Assembly (NCBI GenBank): GCA_003533405.1
Contig: DQDL01000080.1
Span: 28,040-36,490 of the forward strand
DNA from: Clostridiales bacterium
GTDB lineage: Bacteria; Bacillota; Clostridia; Oscillospirales; Oscillospiraceae
Length of the DNA: 8,451 nucleotides
Direction of reading: 5' to 3'
The notes below the pieces were generated by a model. That model was not told the origin of the DNA. It did not search any database and saw only the letters and a list, made by a program, of their open reading frames with translations. Positions 1 through 6,547 of the stretch are shown here, one piece after another. The first letter of the stretch is position 1; every line of letters starts with the position of its first letter. The position numbers and the translations under genes are program-made.

Positions 1-2580
1 TCTGGCGGTCGCCAGGACATGCGCATCGCACCTTTGCAAAAGCGCCCTTGCCCTATCGCACAGCGGCGCATTGTCGGACACGGTGAGCGTGCGCAGCTCG
101 TCGGCGGCAAGATACTGCGCATAGCGCTCGACCCTGCCGTGCAGGCGCTCGGACAACGCAAACAGCGTTTCACAATAGTGCTCGAGCATCGCCGAAGCGT
201 CCGCTTCGTGCTCGGGTGCATCGGCGAAAATTTTTGTACACACCGGCTCACGCAAAAGCCCTATCGTGCCCTTTTGCAGCACGAGCGAATTTATGAGCAG
301 GCTTCCGCCTAGCACGGGGAGGGCTGCGTCAAGGCCTTGCTCCCGGGCTTTTTCCGTGCGCAGGAACGCCGAGCTCAGGCTCGTTTGGATGCAGTCGGGG
401 CGTTCTTTGATATCGGCAATGCCGCTGCCGCCTGCGAACTTATAATCGAGCTTTATCCAGCCGGTCTTTCCGCCCGTCCAGCGCTGACGGCAGGCGACTA
501 CATCGGTCTTGCCGCCGTTTTTCTCAAAGAAGTCCCACACCTTGACGAGCGTGTTCTGCGGCCAAGCGTCGCCGCTGTCGGCAAAGAGAATGTACCTGCC
601 CTCGGCCATTTGCAGTGCAGCGCTGCGGTCGTCGGCGCAGGCAACATTTTTTGGATAGCGCTCACGCAGAGCGCCGCACTCGCCGGTCACGACAAGCTGC
701 ACATTTTCCTTGAAGCCCATGGTCTGGCGGGCAAACTGCCCGGCGGTCGTCTCATCGGGCGCAACTACGGTGAACTTAAATCCCTTGCTCGGCGCTTTGC
801 CGTCCGTGCGGTAGAGCTCTGGCAGGTCGATGCGGTAGCGGTAGAATTTCTGCCGCACCTTTTCGGTCAGAAACTCCTGCGTTTTCCCGTCACGCAGAAG
901 ATACTTCGTGTAGTCGGGGAACACATTGACCTCAATGATCTTATACCCCGTCGGCGTGACGGCGACATCGAAGCCAAAATACTGAAGCTGCGGCAACCTG
1001 CGGCACACAGCCTTCACGCCCTCGAGTATCATATCCCAATGCGGCACATTGCCCTCGATGGCGACACCGGTGTCGGGGTGCACTGGACAGGGCGTGTAAT
1101 GGTCGCCGCTTTTGAACTCCGGCCCGATTATGTGGCCGGTCTCTTTGTCAAGGCTAATGATTATGCCGCCCTCGGCGGTGTTGATATTATCGGTAAAGCC
1201 GCCCTTTGAGTGGCCGAGCTTCATGAAGCATGCGCCTATCTGCGGCGGCCGGTTCGTGCGGCAAAAGCAGTTTACACGCACGGTGTTGAGCGCCTCGGGG
1301 TAGAAGCTTTTAAACCACTCGTGCATGAGCACATATTCCGTCACGAGGTATACTCCCTCGGCGGAGAAAAGCTCCGCAGTAATGGCATCCGCCGACATGG
1401 GTACGCCGTTTAGGATATACCGCCCGTCACGGCACTCGAGCTTGTTAAAGCCCTGCCCGTGCGAGCCGTAGGTGCGCTTGACGGCAAGCAGTCTTTTCTC
1501 TTCCAAAAGCGCAAAAAGCGCATCGAAGCTCAGCTTATGGCCCTCGGGCAGCTCCGGCAGCGGCAGGATGCGGCTCATGCCGTTTATCCTCGCCACGGAA
1601 TAGTAATACTCCGGCAGCACGCTTTTAAACTCATCGAGCGCAAAGCGGCTGGCGAGCTTATCGGATATCCACATTTGATACTCGGGATTGATGCGATTGA
1701 CCCAAAAATAGTCGTAATCGGGGACATAGCGGCGGTAGTTTTCCTCGGTCAGGCCGAGCTCCCTGATGCGGTAGCCGAAAAAGCCCCGCTCGTACGCCCA
1801 CTCACGCTCGGCATCGGTCAGCTCGGTGTCGGCCATGTCGGCACGCAGCTCCTCGTCCCACAGGCTCGCCATGTACGGGCGCATGCCGCTGCGGTGCTGC
1901 GCTTCGGCGATCTTCGCCCACTTTTCGCTAAATTCCCTCTCACGGCGCTCGATCTCTGCGTGCTCGGGGTCGGGGTGGGCGCTCTTTTCGTCCCAGTCGG
2001 CGATAAACTGCGCCAGCGCCTCGCTCGGGGCATAGCCCTCGGGCAGCGTGAGCTTTGTGGACACATCGATGAGCTTATGCCCGTCGCCGCAGGGGACGAA
2101 CTTAAACTGCAAAAGCTCAAAAAATGCAAGATATGCGGCGGCATCCTTGGCCTTGGCGATAAGCTCGGGGTGCTCGTCGGGCGCAAGCGGCGTGCAGCCG
2201 CCGCTGCGGGTGACAAACGCTTCAACCGGCACCGTGACCATGCCGTCAGTCTCGGAGCGGCTTAAGATGACCACATTCACCGTGCCGTCGGCGGGGTCGG
2301 AGAAGCTCTCGGTCAGGACATATTCACGCCCGAGGTTCTCGAGAAACCGCACGAAGCCGTCCTCGTCATACTCCGCTGCGTCAACGAAAAATTTGCCGCC
2401 CTGAGTTATATCGCTGAGCACCTGCAGACGGCCCTTTGCCTTTTTGACCTGAAGCTCATGCTTGGGAGAAACGACGGCAATGCCTGCCGAGTCATAGCCT
2501 CGGTACTCAAGTCTTTCCAGCCCCTCCAAGAGTATGGGAGCTGCCTGTTCTTTTCCGACGAAGCCAACTATTCCGCACAT
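1..2580 (-). CDS. Chimeric GlmS N-terminus / ATP-grasp / GT2-like protein (3' end outside window)
   Basis: One uninterrupted frame of 860 codons, read from ATG at 2580 and still open at base 1, so the C-terminus is missing. Residues 1-62 match the start of glucosamine-6-phosphate synthase (C2 nucleophile in MCGIVGF, RLEYRGYDSAG at 23-33, KAKGRL at 47-52). They stop before the TRWATHG region a glutaminase needs. Residues 63-185 resemble the C-terminal half of an ATP-grasp, with D172/S174 where E/N should bind metal. Residues ~253-590 are a full sugar-transfer-associated ATP-grasp: K368, GSHGQG 372-377, E415, NTVRV 432-436, TDN 463-465, HPDTG 501-505, D538, IEVN 549-552. Residues ~600-860 follow the Clostridial GT2 pattern (GFKENVQL 622-629, EGRYILFADSGDAW 660-673), but the DxD-type LDSDD is ADSGD and the NDGS segment is gone. 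AAAGGA lies 10 bases upstream of the ATG. The frame and domain order are read directly; a role in surface-polysaccharide assembly is inferred from the ATP-grasp and GT2 families. Confidence 0.88.
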   Translation of the reverse strand, partial: MCGIVGFVGKEQAAPILLEGLERLEYRGYDSAGIAVVSPKHELQVKKAKGRLQVLSDITQGGKFFVDAAEYDEDGFVRFLENLGREYVLTESFSDPADGTVNVVILSRSETDGMVTVPVEAFVTRSGGCTPLAPDEHPELIAKAKDAAAYLAFFELLQFKFVPCGDGHKLIDVSTKLTLPEGYAPSEALAQFIADWDEKSAHPDPEHAEIERREREFSEKWAKIAEAQHRSGMRPYMASLWDEELRADMADTELTDAEREWAYERGFFGYRIRELGLTEENYRRYVPDYDYFWVNRINPEYQMWISDKLASRFALDEFKSVLPEYYYSVARINGMSRILPLPELPEGHKLSFDALFALLEEKRLLAVKRTYGSHGQGFNKLECRDGRYILNGVPMSADAITAELFSAEGVYLVTEYVLMHEWFKSFYPEALNTVRVNCFCRTNRPPQIGACFMKLGHSKGGFTDNINTAEGGIIISLDKETGHIIGPEFKSGDHYTPCPVHPDTGVAIEGNVPHWDMILEGVKAVCRRLPQLQYFGFDVAVTPTGYKIIEVNVFPDYTKYLLRDGKTQEFLTEKVRQKFYRYRIDLPELYRTDGKAPSKGFKFTVVAPDETTAGQFARQTMGFKENVQLVVTGECGALRERYPKNVACADDRSAALQMAEGRYILFADSGDAWPQNTLVKVWDFFEKNGGKTDVVACRQRWTGGKTGWIKLDYKFAGGSGIADIKERPDCIQTSLSSAFLRTEKAREQGLDAALPVLGGSLLINSLVLQKGTIGLLREPVCTKIFADAPEHEADASAMLEHYCETLFALSERLHGRVERYAQYLAADELRTLTVSDNAPLCDRARALLQRCDAHVLATAR

Positions 2581-2590
2581 AATTTAAGTT

Positions 2591-2597
2591 TCCTTTC
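2591..2597 (-). promoter_or_regulatory. Ribosome binding site of the chimeric gene
   Basis: GAAAGGA on the minus strand lies ten bases before the ATG at 2580. This fixes the start on the GlmS-like methionine rather than on an internal start at the ATP-grasp part, so the GlmS-like segment is expected to be translated. Confidence 0.7.
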
Positions 2598-2614
2598 GGA
2601 TTTGAAGATAGCTT

Positions 2615-2643
2615 ATTATACCATTGCGCATCACCGATTGCAA
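2615..2643 (-). promoter_or_regulatory. SigA-type promoter of the chimeric gene
   Basis: Minus strand TTGCAA (2638-2643), a 17-base spacer and a perfect TATAAT (2615-2620). The expected transcript start is near 2608, giving a leader of about 28 bases that holds only the ribosome binding site. There is therefore no room for the glmS ribozyme that often precedes glmS in Firmicutes. TTGCAA is a palindrome and could also serve a rightward promoter, but the matching -10 (TAAAAA) is poor. Confidence 0.75.
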
Positions 2644-2662
2644 TAAACAGGATTTGAACAAT

Positions 2663-2685
2663 AAAAAAAGTCGGCCGAAGCCGAC
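2663..2685 (-). terminator. Intrinsic terminator with UUCG loop
   Basis: Minus strand GTCGGC, loop TTCG, GCCGAC, then seven T. It is a textbook rho-independent terminator just upstream of the chimeric gene's promoter. It insulates that gene from transcripts arriving from azlD or from the hairpin-rich stretch to the right. Confidence 0.85.
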
Positions 2686-2687
2686 AA

Positions 2688-2767
2688 GGGCGGACTCAGA
2701 TGAGGATAATCCGCCCTGTAAAACAGGCTTTCCGCCTTATAGAGGTGCGTACTTCACTTTTACAGGG
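2688..2767. other. Hairpin-rich intergenic stretch, possible structured RNA
   Basis: Three complementary pairs lie in 80 bases: GGGCGGA 2688-2694 with TCCGCCC 2710-2716; CCTGTAAAA 2715-2723 with TTTTACAGG 2758-2766; AGGC 2725-2728 with GCCT 2734-2737, nested in the second pair. Terminator-like hairpins flank it on both sides (2663-2685 and 2813-2852), so either strand could yield a short terminated RNA. No known family (6S, SRP RNA, tmRNA, RNase P, riboswitch) was recognised and no convincing own promoter was found. No protein-coding gene is seen between 2581 and 2916. Confidence 0.3.
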
Positions 2768-2812
2768 TGCGCAGCAGTTTTGAGCGAGCTATTTTTCGTT
2801 CAGACAAAACAA

Positions 2813-2852
2813 CAAAAATCGGGCAATACTTTGTGTATTACCCGATTTTTTT
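2813..2852. terminator. Bidirectional intrinsic terminator
   Basis: ATCGGGCAATAC (2818-2829), loop TTTGT, GTATTACCCGAT (2835-2846): a 12-bp stem with one G-T wobble. It is followed by seven T on the plus strand and preceded by an A run that gives a T tract on the minus strand. It is likely the main terminator of the azlC-azlD transcript and could also stop any rightward RNA from the hairpin region. Confidence 0.8.
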
Positions 2853-2861
2853 GTGAAGTAT

Positions 2862-2911
2862 GGGCGGAAAAGAGCCGGTCAAAACCGGTTTCTCCTTGTC
2901 TGTGTTCGCCC
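2862..2911 (-). terminator. Stem-loop directly after azlD
   Basis: On the minus strand, CCGGT-TTTG-ACCGG (2875-2888) is followed by CTCTTTT, and an outer GGGCG/CGCCC pair (2862-2866 with 2907-2911) can close around it. It begins six bases after the azlD stop. It is weaker than the hairpin at 2813-2852 and may be a first termination or 3'-end stabilising structure. Confidence 0.45.
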
Positions 2912-2916
2912 TAAAA

Positions 2917-3249
2917 TTAGAATACGAATTGTACTAGAATCATATACACCGCCGTGCCTCCGCCGACGGAGATGAGGAAGTTTTCCTTCCATGCATAGGT
3001 GCCGATAACCACCGCAGTCGCAATTAGCTCCGGCAGTCCGTGGCTTCCCGTGAGTATCGGGGTGTTTTTGAAGCAGTATACCACCAAAAGCCCCATGAGC
3101 GCGGGCGGAAGCACTCTGCCGAGGTATTTTATAAACTCCGGCAGCTCCTTTTTGCCGGAAAACGCAGCGAACGGCAGCCAGCGGGATATCTGCACGCCGA
3201 GGGCGATAGCCGCAATGGTCACGAGCGTCTGAGTTACGGTAAGCGTCAC
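2917..3249 (-). CDS. azlD: Branched-chain amino acid exporter small subunit AzlD
   Basis: This 110-residue integral membrane protein is the small partner of AzlC in a branched-chain amino acid efflux system. Family features visible are the basic-aromatic entry RWLPFAAF (23-30), YLGRVLPPALMGLLVVYC (42-59), and a C-terminal hydrophobic helix ending GGGTAVYMILVQFVF. About four hydrophobic segments fit the family, and the length is normal. The start is GTG at 3249, overlapping the azlC TGA stop as GTGA, so the two are translationally coupled. The stop at 2917 is followed within a few bases by hairpins. The family assignment is firm; the substrate is inferred from the Bacillus system and is not visible in the sequence. 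Confidence 0.88.
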   Translation of the reverse strand: MTLTVTQTLVTIAAIALGVQISRWLPFAAFSGKKELPEFIKYLGRVLPPALMGLLVVYCFKNTPILTGSHGLPELIATAVVIGTYAWKENFLISVGGGTAVYMILVQFVF

Positions 3250-3941
3250 AGTTTATCCCTCCCTATCCAGAATATCAGCAGAATGCCGAGCAGCGAGGGG
3301 ATGAGAAACACGCTCGTGCCGAAGAATATACGGCACAAAAGCGTTATGCCTATGCCGATAACGCAGGCAGGGCGGTTGCGCTTTTCCTTCCACTGCTGCA
3401 GGAACATGACGACGAACATCGCAGTCAGCGCAAAGTCAAGCCCCGTCGTGTCGAAGGTTATCAGTCCTCCGATAACGCCGCCGAGGCCGCAAAGGCCGAC
3501 CCAGTAGATGAAGCACAAAAAATTTATACCGAAGTAAAAATATTTGTCCTCAACTCCCTCCGGCTTCTGCACCGAAACGGAGAGCGAAAACTGCTCGTCG
3601 GAAAGCGTGTATATCATAAACGGCTTGAGCACGCCTGCATCCTTGTACTTTTCCAGCAGCGGGATTCCGTAGAAGCTGTGGCGGAAGTTGACAAGGTAGC
3701 TCATGAGCAGCATCTGCGCAGGGTCAAAGCCCGCCGCCATCATGGGGATGGCCGCTATCTGCATGCTCCCGCAAAAGCATACGGTCGAAAACAGCATCGT
3801 CCACCATGCGTTGTAGCCGATATCGCTCATCAGAACGCCATAGGTCAGCGCAACGAATATCCAACCGAGAAAAACGGGTATCGTATACGGGAAGGCTGCC
3901 TTTATCCCGCCCAGCATCTTTTTTAAGCTCAACTTCTTCAT
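3246..3941 (-). CDS. azlC: Branched-chain amino acid exporter large subunit AzlC
   Basis: AzlC is the large permease subunit that, with AzlD, exports branched-chain amino acids across the cytoplasmic membrane. The protein has the family pattern: an amphipathic N-terminus (MKKLSLKKMLGGIKAAFPYT), a first helix with a PVFLGW...YGVLMSDIGYN segment, then FCGSMQIAAIPM and NFRHSFYGIPLL, then several hydrophobic helices to the C-terminus. At 231 residues it is of normal size. The frame is open back to a GTG at 3968, but those nine extra codons lie inside the secG terminator stem and T tract, so ATG 3941 is preferred. No good Shine-Dalgarno precedes any candidate start, so the exact start is uncertain. 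It overlaps azlD by four bases. Confidence 0.85.
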   Translation of the reverse strand: MKKLSLKKMLGGIKAAFPYTIPVFLGWIFVALTYGVLMSDIGYNAWWTMLFSTVCFCGSMQIAAIPMMAAGFDPAQMLLMSYLVNFRHSFYGIPLLEKYKDAGVLKPFMIYTLSDEQFSLSVSVQKPEGVEDKYFYFGINFLCFIYWVGLCGLGGVIGGLITFDTTGLDFALTAMFVVMFLQQWKEKRNRPACVIGIGITLLCRIFFGTSVFLIPSLLGILLIFWIGRDKL

Positions 3942-3948
3942 AACAAAA

Positions 3949-3981
3949 TAAAAAAACGGTGCAGTCACAAAACTGCACCGT
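3949..3981 (-). terminator. Intrinsic terminator of secG
   Basis: Perfect 10-bp stem ACGGTGCAGT (3956-3965) / ACTGCACCGT (3972-3981), loop of six, followed on the minus strand by a run of T. It lies 14 bases past the secG stop and only eight bases before the preferred azlC start. azlC translation therefore depends on read-through, or on initiation within the hairpin. Confidence 0.85.
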
Positions 3982-3994
3982 CACTGTCTCTTTC

Positions 3995-4234
3995 TTATTT
4001 GACGATATTCAGGACGAGAGTCAGGATCGCAAATGCAAGTGCGAACCACTTTGTCCACTTTGCAAGCTTTGCATCAAGGGTCTTGGCCTTACCCTTGGAC
4101 AGGAAGGTCTCGGCACCGCCGGCGATAGCGCCGGACAGGCCTGCGCTCTTGCCGCTCTGCATAAGAACAACGACCGTCACGGCCAGGCCGGACAGGAGCT
4201 GCAAAATAGTAAGAATCAGCTTAACAGTACTCAT
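3995..4234 (-). CDS. secG: Preprotein translocase subunit SecG
   Basis: SecG is the small accessory subunit of the SecYEG protein-conducting channel in the cytoplasmic membrane. The 79-residue protein has the family plan: helix 1 (residues 4-24), the hallmark VVVLMQSGKSAGLSGAIAGG segment (21-40), a basic cytoplasmic stretch (SKGKAKTLDAKLAKWTKW), and helix 2 at the C-terminus (FALAFAILTLVLNIV). The ATG at 4234 is preceded by AAAGGA ten bases upstream and by its own promoter. A strong terminator follows. Length and motifs are ordinary, and the assignment is secure. Confidence 0.95.
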   Translation of the reverse strand: MSTVKLILTILQLLSGLAVTVVVLMQSGKSAGLSGAIAGGAETFLSKGKAKTLDAKLAKWTKWFALAFAILTLVLNIVK

Positions 4235-4276
4235 TTATATCCAATCCTTTCGATAATTACACCAAATAGCTCTAAT

Positions 4277-4305
4277 ACTATACCACAGCTTTTTGCGCTT
4301 TACAA
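4277..4305 (-). promoter_or_regulatory. SigA-type promoter of secG
   Basis: Minus strand TTGTAA (4300-4305), a 17-base spacer ending TGTGG, and TATAGT (4277-4282). The predicted start is near 4270, giving a short leader with GAAAGGA before the ATG. The promoter lies about 40 bases beyond the mannosyltransferase stop, where no strong terminator is visible, so secG may also receive read-through. Confidence 0.7.
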
Positions 4306-4345
4306 GTAAAACTTTTAGTATTTTACCTGTTTTCCGGCGCATTTT

Positions 4346-5662
4346 TCACCAAACTTGCCAGCGCAGGACAAATTCGCACAAATACACCGCCCCCGCAAGG
4401 ACACTCAGCGTTGTCAGGCACCAGTCGGCTCGGCGGTCGTGAGTTATAACCGCAAGCGCCGTCGGCACGGTGAACGCCGCCGCAAGGTAGCGTGGTGCGC
4501 TCAAAAGCCAAGTCGCACCGACGGCAACGATGAAGTATGCGAGAAAATACGCCGTGTACGAGCTGCGAAGTCTTTTGACCGCAAAAAGCATGAGCACCAG
4601 CGACAACGCCTGCGCAAGCGAATTCGGCAGCCACAGCCCGAAAAAGTTGACGCTGTTGCCGGAAGCGCTGTATATGGCGTTCTCGGTCTGATACGCAGCG
4701 GTATTGAAGAACCAGCCAAGCTGCTGATTCCAATGCTCACGCTGATACTGCATGAACTTAAACGCATCGCCCGAGACCGTGTAATTTACAAGGCAGTACG
4801 CCGCAAAGCCGAGCGGGATAATGAGCACGCAAAGGTAGTCTTTCAATTTCGCCCTGCGCTGCACGAGCTCGAACACCACCGGCACTATAAGCACCACGCC
4901 CAGCGAGCGTGTAAACGCCGCATATGCGCCGAGTAAACACGCAGGCAGCATTTTGCCCCGCCGCACAAGGAACATGCAGCCGAGCGTACACAGCAAAAAA
5001 AGGCTCTCACTCATGGGTGCGACAAAGAAAAACACTGCCGGAGACAGGCAAAGAAACTTGACTGCCCTCAGCGCCGCCTCGTGCCCGCAGTCGAGCGAAA
5101 CGAGCTTATAAAGCATGACATTCGCTCCGGCAAAGCACAGCCCCGACACGATAAGTCCGGCGATAAGCCCGTCGCCGGTCACAGCCGTGACGAGCCGCAC
5201 AACGACGGGATAACCCGGCAGGAAAACAAGCTGCACGAGCCTGTCGACGCTGCCCTCTGACAGGTACCAGTCACGGGCGATATCGAGGTAGTGCCCGCTG
5301 TCGGTGCATGTCCAGAAATCGAGTGCGTCAAAAAAGCCGGCCGTGCAGCCGAAAATGCGGCGCAGGATGTAGACGATAACGATGATGAGCACATCCCACA
5401 GCAGTACCGCCGCAAAAATCCGCACGCAGATATGCCGTGGCTCGCCGTCAAGGCTCGGAGCGTCCGGCTCGCCGTCACGCCATGCATCCACCCACTTGGG
5501 CACAAATCGCAGGCACACAAGCGTAAACAAAACGGCGCTTATAATCGCCGCCGTCATGCCTGCCGCCGAATAGCGCACTCCGCCGCACCACAGCGCAAAT
5601 ATCGCCGCCAGCACGGCAACTCCGCCTGCCGATATTAAAATTTGCGGGGTTTTCCGTTCCAT
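4346..5662 (-). CDS. PIG-V-like membrane mannosyltransferase
   Basis: This 438-residue polytopic membrane protein resembles the bacterial relatives of GPI mannosyltransferase 2 (PIG-V, GT76-like, GT-C fold), which use lipid-linked sugars on the outer face of the membrane. Visible family features are the acidic first-loop motif TDSGHYLDIARDWY (120-133; D121 is the likely catalytic acid), the FLPGYP variant of FFPLYP (147-152), APMSESLFLL (215-224), AAFTRSLGVV (238-247) and the late loop REHWNQQLGWFF (298-309). There are roughly ten hydrophobic segments. The ATG at 5662 has AAGGA six bases upstream. The gene follows the HNH gene by 77 bases, which hold only a weak TATAAA (5703-5708) without a good -35. 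Family confidence is high; the acceptor (protein, lipid or polysaccharide) is unknown. Confidence 0.82.
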   Translation of the reverse strand: MERKTPQILISAGGVAVLAAIFALWCGGVRYSAAGMTAAIISAVLFTLVCLRFVPKWVDAWRDGEPDAPSLDGEPRHICVRIFAAVLLWDVLIIVIVYILRRIFGCTAGFFDALDFWTCTDSGHYLDIARDWYLSEGSVDRLVQLVFLPGYPVVVRLVTAVTGDGLIAGLIVSGLCFAGANVMLYKLVSLDCGHEAALRAVKFLCLSPAVFFFVAPMSESLFLLCTLGCMFLVRRGKMLPACLLGAYAAFTRSLGVVLIVPVVFELVQRRAKLKDYLCVLIIPLGFAAYCLVNYTVSGDAFKFMQYQREHWNQQLGWFFNTAAYQTENAIYSASGNSVNFFGLWLPNSLAQALSLVLMLFAVKRLRSSYTAYFLAYFIVAVGATWLLSAPRYLAAAFTVPTALAVITHDRRADWCLTTLSVLAGAVYLCEFVLRWQVW

Positions 5663-5739
5663 CCTAGTTCCTTAAATTCCGCCTACCATCGCCTCGGCGG
5701 TTTTTATACCTCCACGGGAGACCTCATTCCCTATGTACT

Positions 5740-6516
5740 TTACGATAAGCTGTCAGACTTACTTCTGTTGCAGCGCCAACATAGGGTCTGCAAATTGTCC
5801 GGCTCAGTCTCGCCGCCCTTGCTCACCGGTATGATGTGATCTATTTCCAGCAGCAGGTTTGGCTCTTTGTGTATGCTGTTCCCGCAGTTTTGACAGGTGT
5901 AGTTGTCCCTTTCAAGAATAGCCTTCTTCAATGCTGGCGTCATCTTGCTTCTCTGTCTCTTTGCATGATTAGATTTTTGTGCCAGCGCTTCAAGTTTGAC
6001 TTCGATATCCTGTAGCTTACTGCAATCAAATAGGATCGTCGACGCACTGCGGGACCGCTTTCCGGCTGATGTATACAATGCCGTGAATGATGGAGCTACA
6101 GCTTTCATGTATCTATCCGGAATGTCTGCCTCTGTCATGGCATTTTCCAACTTTTCCGTTGCTTCACGCAAGCTTTTTACATAGTCTAGGGTCTCGTTGT
6201 TCAGCTTCATGTTGAAATATTTTGTGAGATAATCAAGATATTTATAGCCGCTGAAATTGTTTGCTATCGTCGCAGAAACATCTATTCTTTGCTTATACTG
6301 CGAAGCCCCAAACACATTCAACATAAACTCGTCTCGCACCTCGGAATAGCCGGTTTCCTCGGCAATTCTTTGTACTTCCGCTGTCATCTCATTATCTTTT
6401 TCTATTGACTCCCTTACTTTTTTGAAGTCTCCTATATAATCAACAACAAGGTATACAAGCACAATAGTCATAACAACTATCGCATAAATAAGCGCATGAA
6501 TAGGATTCATCGTCAT
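5740..6516 (-). CDS. Membrane-anchored HNH endonuclease
   Basis: This 258-residue protein has one N-terminal transmembrane helix (residues ~6-27). Basic residues after it (K32, K33, R35) predict a cytoplasmic body. A charged, helix-rich middle of unknown family (30-190) precedes a C-terminal HNH nuclease domain: CQNC (208-211), EIDHIIPVSKGG (224-235, H227 catalytic), N241 in the DNLQTLC segment, and CWRC (246-249), with paired Cys for zinc. HNH domains cut DNA in phage-defence, restriction and mobile-element proteins. The gene is visibly richer in A/T codons than rlmD and the mannosyltransferase on either side, which suggests acquisition. It starts 31 bases after the rlmD stop. ATG 6516 and ATG 6510 are both possible; the Shine-Dalgarno (GGTAGGTAG) is poor. 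The HNH call is secure; the biological role is not known. Confidence 0.85.
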   Translation of the reverse strand: MTMNPIHALIYAIVVMTIVLVYLVVDYIGDFKKVRESIEKDNEMTAEVQRIAEETGYSEVRDEFMLNVFGASQYKQRIDVSATIANNFSGYKYLDYLTKYFNMKLNNETLDYVKSLREATEKLENAMTEADIPDRYMKAVAPSFTALYTSAGKRSRSASTILFDCSKLQDIEVKLEALAQKSNHAKRQRSKMTPALKKAILERDNYTCQNCGNSIHKEPNLLLEIDHIIPVSKGGETEPDNLQTLCWRCNRSKSDSLS

Positions 6517-6547
6517 CTACCTACCATTTATCTTTATAACCGCAAAC

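Noticed and set aside
337..2265. Long plus-strand open frames at 337-1209 and 1459-2265
   Set aside because: They are mirror frames of the GC-rich minus-strand gene, lack recognisable motifs and ribosome binding sites, and the opposite frame encodes clear ATP-grasp and GT2 motifs without interruption.
2663..2852. 6S RNA or SRP RNA gene
   Set aside because: The ends do not pair into the long 6S rod with a central bubble, and the conserved SRP apical loop (GGAA / AGCAG) is absent.
2581..2900. glmS ribozyme upstream of the GlmS-like start
   Set aside because: The predicted leader is only about 28 bases, and none of the conserved ribozyme core segments was seen on the minus strand.
5703..5731. 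Promoter with TATAAA before the mannosyltransferase gene
   Set aside because: The hexamer at the right distance (GGGAAT) is not a credible -35. The gene is more simply part of the rlmD-HNH transcript.
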